From Nigrospora sphaerica (Eukaryota > Ascomycota > Sordariomycetes > Amphisphaeriales > Apiosporaceae), in assembly GCA_018287875.1 (NCBI GenBank), contig JAGVVL010000025.1:2418001-2482000 (forward strand): DNA of 64,000 nt. The letters run 5' to 3'. Positions 1 to 9,694 of this stretch are shown in pieces. The position numbers were made by a program, and so were the translations under genes. The number at the start of each line of letters is the position of its first letter. The stretch's first letter is position 1. The notes under the pieces are model-generated. The model saw only the letters and a program-made list of their open reading frames with translations. It ran no database searches and was not told the origin of the DNA.

Positions 1-1521
1 ACTACCAGGATTTCCAGGTCGGTCAGGTGGTTACCGGTAAAGTCCGCAAGGTCGAGGAGTTCGGCGCTTTCATTCTCGTGGATGGTACTGCCAATGTTAG
101 CGGTTTATGTCACAGGAGCGAGATGGCGGAGAAACCCGTCGAGGATGCCAGGAAGCTTTTCAACGAAGGCGACGCTGTCAAGGCCATCATCTTGAAGCTC
201 GATTTGCAGAAGAAGCGCATCAACCTCGGTCTCAAACCGTCCTACCTTGACGGAGAGGACACCGATATGAGCGACGACGATGACGCCGGCGCCGCACTTG
301 TATCGGATGATGACGAGGATGACGACATGGACGACGCAGGAAGCGGCGTTCTCATCACCGGCACCGACGGCATTTCCGATGGAAGCGACTCGGAGGAAGA
401 GGACGAAGACGAAGATGTGGAGATGGCCGATGGGCCTGCCGAGGCGGAAGGCCTGGATGCCGGTGGCTTCGACTGGGACCCCAACGCGCTGGACAAGAAA
501 CGCGAAGCAGAGTCACTCGGCAATAGTGGCGAAGCTGCGGACAAGAAGAAGAAGCGAAAGAAGGGCGCGGCGGAGGTCGACAAGACGGGCGACCTGGACG
601 CCTTTGGGCCGCGAACGGCGGCCGATTACGAACAACTGCTGAACCGCCGCCCCAACTCGTCGGCCCTCTGGACCGAATACATGGCGTACCAGATGCAGTC
701 CAGTGAACTTTCCGGGGCGCGCAAAGTAGCCGAGCGCGCCGTCGCCACCATCAACAGCGCCGAGGAGACGGAGAAGCTGAATGCATGGATCGCGTACCTC
801 AACTTGGAGGTCCGCTTCGGCACCGAGGAAACAGTCGACGAGGTTTTCAAGCGTGCTCTGCAGGTCAATGACCAGCAGGAAGTCTACCAGCGCCTTGCCA
901 GCATTTATATCCAGGAGGACAAGACCGAGGTAAGAAGAGCGCCCGTCGAGGGTTCAAGCAGGCGGCATCGCTGACAATCTTGTGCAGAAGGCGGACGAGC
1001 TATTCCAGACGCTCGTCAAGAAGTTTGGCGCCACCTCGCCGGATGTTTGGTATAACTATGGACACTGGTTGCATTCGGCCCGGAACCAACCGGAGCGCGC
1101 TCACGCTCTGATGGCGCGGGCCACACAAGCGCTGCCGGCGAAGGCGCACCTGCCGCTCATGACCAAATTCGCCGGCCTTGAGTACAAGTCGGCGCACCCG
1201 AACCCTGAGCGCGGCCACACCATGTTCAAGGGTCTGCTGTCGTCATTCCCCAACCGCTTCGATCTGTGGAACCAGCTGCTCGACCACGAGGACGGGCCGA
1301 GCCCCAACAAGGAGGCGGTGCGCGACATCTTCGAGAGCGCGCTCAGGGGCAACGTCAAACCGCGCCAAGCCAAGAAGTGGTTCAAGCGCTGGGGCGAGTG
1401 GGAGGAGAAGCACGGCGACCGCAAGAGCCGCGAGATGGTCAGCGCCAAGGCTCAAGGCTGGGTGAAGGAGTGGGAGGCCAAGAAAAAGGGCAGGGAGGGT
1501 GCCGAAGACGATGACGAGTAA
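1..1521 (+). CDS. RRP5: rRNA biogenesis protein RRP5, C-terminal part (5' end outside window)
   Basis: Partial gene that is already open at base 3. Exons are 3-929 and 988-1521, with a 58 bp intron (930-987, GTAAGA donor, CTGAC branch, TGTGCAG acceptor) that keeps phase 0. It gives about 486 residues and ends at TAA 1519-1521. The first ~75 residues are an S1 RNA-binding domain (VGQVVTGKV, EEFGAFILV). A long Asp/Glu-rich linker with a basic KKKKRKK patch follows, then HAT/TPR-like helical repeats (RRPNSSALWTEYMAYQM, NAWIAYLNLEVRFG, DVWYNYGHWLHSA). This S1-array plus C-terminal HAT layout is that of Rrp5, a nucleolar factor needed for pre-18S and pre-5.8S rRNA processing in the 90S and pre-60S particles. 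Yeast Rrp5 is about 1,730 residues, so roughly the last quarter is present. The C-terminal helical part is the region known to serve small-subunit maturation. Confidence 0.95.
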
Positions 1522-2021
1522 GTCGTATGGGGCGTAGGGAGGCAAACTCAAACTATTGCATGTCAGGTGTTCCAGATACCAGAAAAAGTATCCTTGTTTA
1601 TAGATGAAAACCGGCGGGTGTATTTCTAATTCGGTAGATATGCCAAGTTCGCCGGACTAACAGAGCGGCATTTCTGGTTCGAAGGCCGGCCGGTCAGCGG
1701 CCCGTGCTACTTGCATAGAGCATTTCATACGAGAAATAACTGGCTCGGGTACCACGAAATGTCTGTCGGTAACAGGCGGCCGACCAACTGTCAGATGGTG
1801 AATTCAAATGAATGAATCGTCTTTTCTGGAACCAGATATCCCCCCAGCTTAGAGGCTCTACTGTGGATGGTCGAAGAGTCTTGCTTGGTCCACCCAGATG
1901 AAGGGGCAATGTCGGTCGGGTGCGAACAAAAAAAAAAAAAAGGAAAAGGGGTGGTGGGAGGGAGACCCGATCCGGGGGATAAGCGACGATGGTTCAACAG
2001 GCAAAAGAATTAAGCCGTTAT
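1522..2021. other. intergenic, RRP5 3' flank
   Basis: Downstream UTR and spacer of RRP5 leading to the convergent tRNA-Thr. It holds a 13-base A run near 1928-1940 and no supported coding region. The AAAA at 2003-2006 reads as TTTT on the minus strand, a plausible Pol III stop for the tRNA. Confidence 0.6.
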
Positions 2022-2105
2022 TGCCCACTACTGGAATCGAACCAGTGATCTCATCATATCCTAGTGGATTACTAGTGATGCGCTTTACCACTAAGCCAAG
2101 CGGGC
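2022..2105 (-). tRNA. tRNA-Thr (anticodon AGU) with a 12-nt intron
   Basis: On the minus strand the sequence folds as a complete cloverleaf. The 7-bp acceptor GCCCGCT pairs with AGTGGGC (one G-U). The D arm is GCTT/AAGC with an AGTGGTA loop. The anticodon stem is CATCA/TGATG. The T arm is ACTGG/CCAGT around TTCGATT, and the discriminator is A. The anticodon-stem interior is 19 nt. Removing 12 nt (ATCCACTAGGAT) at the canonical position after base 37 leaves the 7-nt loop CTAGTAA, giving anticodon AGT (threonine). The mature length is 72 nt. The A box (TGGCTTAGTGG) and B box (GGTTCGATTCC) are good Pol III promoter matches, and a TTTT stop lies about 15 nt downstream. Confidence 0.93.
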
Positions 2106-2974
2106 TGATCTTATTGATGGAAGGGGTTTCCTTTATTTGCCAATACAAAAGATCAATGTGTGGCTTAGTGACGGTGAAGCGGTGGGTTGTGGGGTATCTA
2201 TCGTGAACCGTGTCTACGGGCGGTGAGTGGGAATGGGATGCGCTAGCCATCGCTGAGGGGGAGTCGGGTGGCCCGTGGCGCAGGTAGGCGCCGCTATTAT
2301 TTGCTTCTCGTAGGGAGAGAGCCGGTATAGGATGGAACGTCTCTGTGCGGGACGGAGTGCGGCCGGGAAGTAGGCACACCTCCGAAATACTCGAGTAGAT
2401 TTGTCCCGGTCGCGGTTTCTATACTTTGCTGCTTCGCAACCCGACCCGACGAGGGCCCTCCCTCCCCTTTTACGGGATGGGTCCTCTGTCTTCCCTCCCC
2501 TGGGCTGGGGTCCTCCGTATTCTTCGGACGCGGGGCGGACTCGTGCTCGCAAGTACGAGGGGGCCCGAAACGAGCAGACAGAATATGCCAGAGACAGCGA
2601 GTCTCGCTTGTGGTGTTACGGGGGCGACTCATGGGCAACACGGTCAGGTTTCACCCCTTGTTAACCACAAACGTTCACTTTCCGTAGGCCGGTACTCTCG
2701 GCGGAGCGCGCGGGGTCGATCTAACACATATATGGAACCCCATACGGTCCGTTTACGAATAGAGATCCCAGCCCCTACATGCCACATCCGTCGTATACAA
2801 CCTCCTCATTTCGGCGTTTCCATCAACGGGCTGCGTACCTGAGCACACACTTTATTTAGGTAGGTAGTATGCAACGGCCAGCCTACTGTTGTTCTGCAAG
2901 GTACCCAACGCAGTGGGCACGGGGTCTGATCTATCGGGGGTTGGGTGCGTCCCTGGACGCGGTGGATGACTCCT
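2106..2974. other. intergenic, no gene recognised
   Basis: About 870 bp between the tRNA-Thr and the end of the DUF5672 gene. Short overlapping reading frames occur on both strands but none has family-like sequence. A Pol III-gene-proximal location is typical for old retroelement insertions. I could not define long terminal repeats or target-site duplications, so I assign nothing. Confidence 0.5.
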
Positions 2975-4101
2975 TTACCAAGGGACCAAGTTGGGCGGCA
3001 GCGGCGGGTACTCGGCGACGCCGCCGTCGTCGCCGTTTCGCTTCCAGTTCTCGTGGCAGTTGCCGGGGACGAAACGGGCGGCGTCCATCTGCAGCGTCAT
3101 CTTAACCTCGGGGCAGTATGTATAGATGTGCTTCCGCCGCTGCGGGCTGCCCCAAATGTCGCTGTGCAGGTCTCTGCCGGAGCTGCCGGTGTGGTAGCCC
3201 ATGGGTTCGTAATGGCCTCGGCGCCAGTCGTCGTCGTCGAGGCCGCCCGCGTCGGCGCCGGGCCGGGCAGCCTCGGCGGCGCCGGCGTGCCTCTCGGCGC
3301 TGAAGGTGAGGGAGACGGTGCCGTTGGCCATGCGGGCGCCGGGACGGTGGGCGAGGCGCTCCGCCAGCCACACGTCCTCGGCGTCCTCGGCCTCGTCGTC
3401 GGGCCGCGCCTGGTCGCGCAGCACGGCGATGATGGCGCTCACGCGGCGCAGCGACAGCCCGCCGTTGCCTCCCCACCGGCCCTCGGGGTCCCACGGCGCG
3501 CCGACCCAGTCGTACTCGAGGTAGTCGTTGAGGTCGCGCCGGCTGTTGGCGCACAGGATGCTGTCCGTCTGGAAGACGAGCAGCCACTCGGCCGGCCGCA
3601 GCACCACCTCGTAGAGCCACAGCGTCGTCAGGAAGCGGCTGATCTGCCCCTTCCCGTCCGTGCTCATGTTGGCCGGGATCAGCGTCAGGTCCAGCTTGCC
3701 CGCCTGCACCTGCTCGCGGATCGCCACCGACCGGTTGACGTGCGCCACCGACTCGGCCGAGCCCATGAAGCGGAACCGCCACTCGGGCGGCACCACCGAC
3801 ATGAAGTGAAGCATGAGCGGCGCCAGGACCGGGCTCGCCCGGCTCTCGATCAGGAGCGCCACCTTGCTCTCGTTGTACGGCCGCCGTGCTGGCGCCGCGT
3901 ACTCGAGCGAGGCCGTGGGCAGCTCGATGCCGTGTACGTCGGACCGCGGCGCCAACAAGCCGACAAGGCAGCCGCTTCGGGTCAGCCAGGGGAACAGCAA
4001 CAACCCTCTCGCCCATCCAGGTCGGCTTACAGGAAAAGGAGGCCCGCGCTGGCCAGGCGAACACGCCTCGTGCTCCGGGACCATACCCAAACCGTGGCCA
4101 T
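2975..4101 (-). CDS. DUF5672 family protein (glycosyltransferase-like, type II membrane), paralogue A
   Basis: Exons on the minus strand are 4101-4031 and 3974-2975, with a 56 bp intron (GTAAG donor, GCTGAC branch, AAG acceptor), giving 356 residues. I chose ATG 4101 because it yields a short basic head followed by one hydrophobic anchor that runs across the splice (LASAGLLFL then LGCLVGLLA), as in family members. Longer upstream starts lack this pattern. The core shows PYNESKVALLIESR, PPEWRFRFMGS, FQTDSILCANS, EYDWVGAPW, GNGGLSLRR and the C-terminal SDIWGSPQRRKHI block. DUF5672 proteins are fungal Golgi/surface enzymes resembling glycosyltransferases; the acidic DSILC motif is the likely nucleotide-sugar/metal site (inference). 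It is divergently paired with a second copy starting 1.28 kb away. The start and first splice are the least certain parts. Confidence 0.82.
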
Positions 4102-5383
4102 CTCCGCCTTCTCCCACAGGGCACACCGGGCACGCGGGGGCCCCCCGCTCCGACCTGAGGATGCCCGAGATGCCATACCCGAGAAAAGAAGAGTAGGTAC
4201 GGGTAAGTCGTGGGCTTCGAGGGGGAAGGACAAAGTTGCGGGTGTGGGGGGGTTGCTTCTGCGGACCCGAGTGAAAGCAGACGTAGTGACTACCCGTGGG
4301 CATCAACTTTCCAAAACCGCCCCGGCGCCTATGCGAATGTCAGGGACGGATGGATGTCTGGTGGTGCTGGTCCAACAACACACAGCGTGTTGGCGTCACC
4401 GTAAATAGGGGCGCGGGTAGTCACGGCACGGCAGGCACGGTGGTTTATACGTAAACCCTAAATTAAATACGTCTCCCATATACCACACTTCTAGTTAAGA
4501 AGTAGCTACTTAGCTCCATCCCAAGAGGCCTGTTCTATGTGTGTTTTAGCGTCGGTTTACCAGTATATGGATGGCATGAATGAACGAGACCTCCTGCCAC
4601 AAGCTCCAGTTACGTCTAGTACTTGATTGCCCACACAAAACGCTGCGAGTTAAATGTATTCCAGGTATTCCTAACTTCTGATACAAGCCCGTCTTCTTCG
4701 CCTTTGTAAATCCCCCCCTTGCCGCACTTATAGTTAGCTTTCTAAAGTAGACAACTTCATTAACACCGTTGCCCCTGTCTCGCAGCCCCGTTTCAAACTC
4801 CTTCGGTTTTGATTGCGTGGCACGGGTGGCAACTACTGGGACAATCCGCGTTCGCTACCTGGTTCGCCAATGAATCAAGAAAAGCGCTGCCACGCCCGCC
4901 GTCACGACCTTCCTGACGCCGCCACCAACAGCGTTCCTCTCTTGGCCATCACTACCAGCCAGGTCGTCCTCGCTTGGTCATCACCACCAGGCAGGTCGCG
5001 CGTGAGCAGGCATGTAAACACAGCCAGGCCTGCACAGGCTTGCGAGACACGTGGTGTCACTCACTGCACATCCCCTCGCCCAGCTTGTCTCGTGCTTCCT
5101 TGATCGTCCCTCCTGAGGCAGGCCCGCTGGATACACCGGAAGCTGCCGCCTCGCCCTTTTTGCAGGCCGCCTCTTTGCCCGGCTTGACCAAGTGCTTGAC
5201 ATTCCGCGCCCCCCGACTTTGGCCACCGTCGTCGTCGTCACCCCTTTTTCTCTTTCCGCCGATCCTCCCCCACCATGCTCGGTCTTCATCAAAGCCGTCT
5301 AGACATCGATAGCTAGAGCTGGGCAGTGCCGTGAGTATTTCCTTACGCAACGCTTGTACCTGTGCAGCCCTTCTCCCGCATCC
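4102..5383. promoter_or_regulatory. shared upstream region of the two divergent DUF5672 genes
   Basis: A 1.28 kb head-to-head spacer that must contain the promoters of both DUF5672 genes. It has an A/T-richer middle (about 4430-4760) inside otherwise GC-rich DNA, which suggests the core promoter zone. No specific factor site is claimed and no additional gene is seen. Confidence 0.5.
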
Positions 5384-6605
5384 ATGCCGAGTTCTCCCCA
5401 CATGTCACTTGGTGCTTTCGCCATCACCAAGGCAAAGATCCTTCTGATGGTGTCCTTGGTCGTCAGGTACGTATCTTCTCCCCCCCCCCCCCCCCTTTTC
5501 CTCGGCGACCCTCTCCAAGGGGCCAGTCCGTTTGCTCACCCGGACGTGGGCTCCAGCTGGTTATTTGCTGGTCTTTTCCATCGGCTTGGGCCGGGTATAG
5601 AGGCGTCCTTCAAGTCGCGGCTGGACGAGGCAAGACAGAAGATACCTAGTGTCAAGATAGACTGGCGCCCAAGCCTCTCGGCCCTCGAGCGGGATCCGCG
5701 CAGGAACTACAACAACTCCAAGCTTGCGCTCCTCATCGAGGCTCGGCCTTTGCCCCATCTGGTCCCTCAGCTTCTCCACATGATGGCCGTGGTGCCACGG
5801 GACTGGCGTTTCCTGGTCATCGGTTCCAACCGGTCCGTCGCCAGCATTGGCGGCGCCTATGCGATCAAACACCAACAGGCTATCGGGAAGCTCGACTTGA
5901 TGATACTTCCCCCTCCGTGGGAGATCGAAAGCGAGGAGATGGTGCACCGCCTGCTGACGGACAAACGCTTCTACGGCGAGTTCCTCCCCGGGGTCGAGTG
6001 GATCCTCAGGTTTGAATACGACAGCATTCTGTGCGCCAATTCGGAGACGAGTTTGAACGAGTGGCTGGAGTGGGATTGGGCCGGCGCACGGTGAGTGGCG
6101 ACGACTCGGCTTGGTGTCCCTCCTACGGCCGGGACGGCGGGGCTGATGAGGCAGCAGAAGCGCCGACGACAAGTTCTCGGGTAGGGGGGGCCTTTCCCTC
6201 CGACGGGTATCCGCCATCAACAGAGTCCTCGCGTTCCAGGAACGGGCCAACGACACGCGGCCGGAAGACGACTGGTTTGGGCGCCGCATCCGGGTCCTGC
6301 CCGGGGCCAAAGTGGCCTCGGGCTCAGAAGGGCAACTGGCCGTCGAAGACGTCTACGTGCCCAATCCCATGGGCTTCCATGTCAGGAACGGGGGCGCCAA
6401 CCTGGCCGACGAGGTGTGGGGAGACGCCAAGCAGAGGAAGTCCATCCTGGAGTACTGCCCCGAGCTCAGCCTCTTGATGGATATGAAGCTGGAGCTCGAG
6501 CGATGCCCGGGGTACGTCAAGGCGGGAAATCCGGGGCGGGCCGAAGTCCCGGACGGGGCAAAGCAGGCCACGTCCCAGGCGCATGGTGCTGGTGGTCCAC
6601 CCTGA
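5384..6605 (+). CDS. DUF5672 family protein (glycosyltransferase-like, type II membrane), paralogue B
   Basis: Exons are 5384-5466, 5557-6090 and 6158-6605 (introns of 90 and 67 bp), giving 354 residues, almost the same length as paralogue A. Intron 1 is a multiple of three and open, so it could be missed. Removing it joins KAKILLMVSLVV to SWLFAGLF, a single membrane anchor. Intron 2 restores the conserved GGLSLRRVSAI block, with acceptor CAG at 6155-6157. Shared landmarks with A are NNSKLALLIEARP, VVPRDWRFLVIGSNRSV, YDSILCANSE, EWDWAGA and DEVWGDAKQRKSILEYCPEL. The 3' part after CPGYVK is rich in Gly/Ala and could include a missed terminal intron. The role is inferred as Golgi or cell-surface glycan modification; the substrate is unknown. 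Confidence 0.85.
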
Positions 6606-7951
6606 TTTTTACCCTGGGTGCGGATGTCGGAGAAGATGGAAAACGCGGGGACAAGGTGCTGGGCACGTTCGGTGCCGTAAAAACGCCGGCTCAGGTGCGT
6701 CGCTACGACTCTCATGGCACGTTTCGTTGACACAGCATTTGCTGACTGACCAGCGGCCGGCCAATGATGACGACGAGGCCTGCGCAACCGCCCCCGGCGG
6801 CCGAAGAGACGCTCTCTCCCCCTCACCAAAAAGGAAGGCCATGGATTCCAGGCCTGCATGAGGCTATCGAGGTAACATTGCATTTGAATAGGAATACTAC
6901 GTTCAGAACCGTGGCCCAGATCGGCCCAATTGACGCTGCCCTGCCGCGCGGCTGAGGAAACCCCTGTCCATGCAATGCGATGCAGGAAACTCCGTATAGG
7001 TTCCCCAATTCCGCCTAATATCGAGCATTTATTGATTCGGCAACTCGTAAAGCTTGCCAGCAGCGAAACAAGCTCATTGGGGCCGGGAAGAGCCTTGGCA
7101 GTGCGAGTTACGCCCGACGGTCAGCAGCACTAGCGGAAGATGTTTGTAAACAAGCCACCGCGAACCCCCTTCACCATGGGAGGGCCTCGTCCTCCAACGT
7201 GACCGCCAGTGCCAATGCAAAGGCGTGCTGGCACGTTTCCGCGTCCAGATAAGTGCAGCTGGTACAACCGGGCTCACCAGGGGGTCGTTTTGCTCGGCGA
7301 AAGGGAGCCGTCGCTGGAGGCCGTGTAGAGTCGAGCAGGCCGCCGGATCCGGAGCTGGTCCCTGTTGCCGACGTATTTTAGGCTGATTACTTCTGTCCCA
7401 CTACACCGGACATTGCAGATGACGGCCTTGTTGCCCGACCAGGTAAGCCTTTCGCTGCGTTTTCCGTTCCGGGGGGTGGCATCGTTGTGGCAGCCGCTCT
7501 GTGGTCGAGCTCCCCGTTGCTCGACGCGACCGTGTTGCAGGGGTAATTCCTCCGGATCCGTAAATATGCATCGCATCATCACACTTGCGTCTTACCCACA
7601 GGGGCCGAGCGGAATCGGGCAATCGGGGTGTCCTGCCGATCGCGTGGCTTCTCGTCGCGACTTGCTGCCGACGCCTCCGGGTCGTATGGGGGCTATTCGC
7701 TGCTGCCGTCGCTTGATCCCATAAATAGACCTGGTCTTTCCTGGCCGTGTCCCACTCGAACGACTCATGCAGAACTTGGATCTGAGGCTCTGTTTGTCTG
7801 GCCCCGTCGAAGACCTCCGTCTTGGCCTCAAGGATTGGATTCCTGCAGCTCTATACCAGACGCCCTCGGCTAAAGTCCCGGCCAACTCAGCCCTCATCTT
7901 TCGAAAGGGTCGTTCCATAAGCTCTTCGAGTATCCCAGCGGACTACGTATC
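6606..7951. other. intergenic, upstream region of chitin deacetylase
   Basis: About 1.35 kb without a supported gene. A TATA-like ATAAATA lies at 7721-7727, about 225 bp before the chitin deacetylase ATG, and may mark its promoter. Short GC-driven reading frames here have no family resemblance. Confidence 0.5.
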
Positions 7952-9694
7952 ATGCTGTGGTCAAGAGTCATTCTCGTGGTGGCTTACGCCGGCCTTTCCC
8001 CTGCCCACGAGTCGCCCGGCCGCGCAACACCAAGAGTCCTTGGCGGTCGAAGGCTCTTGTCCGAGCTGAGGTCTCAGGGCATGTTTTCCGACGGGGAGGG
8101 AGCGAGTCGGACAAAACAGCCAGTCCTGCCGCGAGGCGAGGGTAGCGACGATGTGGGAGAGCGCGCCACCCTTCACAAACGACAGAACAAGAGCGGGAAA
8201 TGCGGTGCGGGACGCGGTTCCTGTGCCAGCGGCTACTGCTGCTCAGAGGACGGGTAAGTGCATGCGTGCAGTCACACTTGTGTCTTGCCATCTATCACCT
8301 ATATAAGTCATAGACCGAGTAGGGCTGATTCGCTCCAGATGGTGTGGCTTGGGCGAGGACTATTGTACTGCCCCTGACTGCCAACTGAACTACGGAAGCG
8401 GCTGCGATGGCAACAAGAAGCCCAACGGGACGGACACGTCCAAAATCGCACGGCCGAAGCTGGGCTCGGTTGAGTACGGCGGCGTGGGCATATACGACTG
8501 CGTGGTCGACGGCGACATCGCCCTCACCTTCGACGATGGGCCGTACGATTACACGGCGGACCTACTGGACAAGCTGGCAGTACGCGGGCGAGGACTTTGC
8601 CGACGTGAAGAGAGACGCTGACGCAGGTTAGAAATACGGAGCCAAAGCCACTTTCTTCCTCACGGGCACCAATCTGGGCAAGGGCGTCATCAACGACCCC
8701 AATCGTCCCTGGCGCACCGTGATTCAGGTAAAAGCCGTGTGTCCCTCCCGTCGCCAGCACCGGGGCTGAAATCTTCGCGCAGCGAATGGCCGACGAGGGT
8801 CACCAGATCGCCAGCCACACGTGGTCGCACCAGAACTTCAGCCAGCTCTCGACGACGCAGGCTCGGAACCAGATGATCTACAACGAAATCGCCCTGAACG
8901 ACATTCTGGGCTACTTCCCGACGTACATGAGGTTGGCCCTCCCCTTCCCCTTTTCCCCGGGAAAGCCGGGGGGCCGAAAGGCGTTGCTAAGGTCGTGGTG
9001 TCGGGCAGGCCGCCGTATTCCATCTGCGAGTCGGCGTGCGAGACGCTGCTGGCGCAGCTGGGCTACCACGTCGTCTACTTCGACCTCGACACCGAGGGCT
9101 ACCTCCACGACGACGCGGGCCAGATCCAGACGAGCAAGGACATCTGGGACGCGGCGGTCGAGGGGGCGGACCCGTGCCGCGACAGCTTCCTGCAGATCGA
9201 GCACGACATCCACTACCAGGTCGTGTACAACCTGACGGACCACATCCTCGCCTCCCTCGCCCGCAGCGGCTTCCGCTCCGTCACCGTCGGCGAGTGCCTC
9301 GGCGACCCCCCCGCCAACTGGTACCGCGCCGGCGCCCGCCCCGTGCCCGACTACACCTTCTCCGTGCCCGCGCCCACGGGGACCGCCGCGTGTCTGCCCC
9401 CGACGACGACGACGACGGACGCCCCGCCGACGTCGACGGGCGGCCTCGAAGTGAGCCCGGAAGGCGCGTGCGGGCCCGGCGTGACGTGCGAGGGATCCGA
9501 GTACGGCGATTGTGCGTGCCTCCCCCCCCTTTTGCCCTTCCCCGGCTCCCCCCCCCCGAACGCCTCCGGACGCGAGGGACCGACTAACCAGGCAACCCCC
9601 CACAGGCTGTTCTCAGTACGGATGGTGCGGGTCCTCGGCCGCCTACTGCGGCGGCGGCTGCCAGTCGTCGTATGGCACCTGCTCGAACCCCTAG
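7952..9694 (+). CDS. secreted chitin deacetylase with two CBM18 chitin-binding modules
   Basis: Six exons: 7952-8253, 8339-8579, 8632-8727, 8783-8931, 9009-9511 and 9606-9694, giving 459 residues. All five introns (52-94 bp) have GT..AG ends and restore frame. The order is: signal peptide (MLWSRVILVVAYAG), a pro-region ending near a Kex2-like KR (HKRQ), a first CBM18 (CGAGRGSCASGYCC, GWCG), the NodB deacetylase domain, a Thr/Pro linker (PTTTTTDAPPTST), and a second CBM18 (CCSQYGWCGSSAAYCG). NodB catalytic motifs are visible: TFDDGP at about residues 164-169 (metal and base Asp), SHTWSH (metal His pair), RPPYS, FDLDTEGY and the LQIEHD His motif. The enzyme removes acetyl groups from cell-wall chitin to make chitosan, which typically shapes septa or spores or masks chitin. 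It is intact. Confidence 0.94.

Noticed and set aside
2290..2860. Possible solo LTR near the tRNA-Thr
   Set aside because: No matching terminal repeats, TG..CA ends or target-site duplication could be defined by eye.
2945..4408. 487-codon plus-strand open frame
   Set aside because: It lies antisense to the DUF5672 gene; its Arg/Ala/Val-rich translation is a shadow of GC-rich codon third positions.
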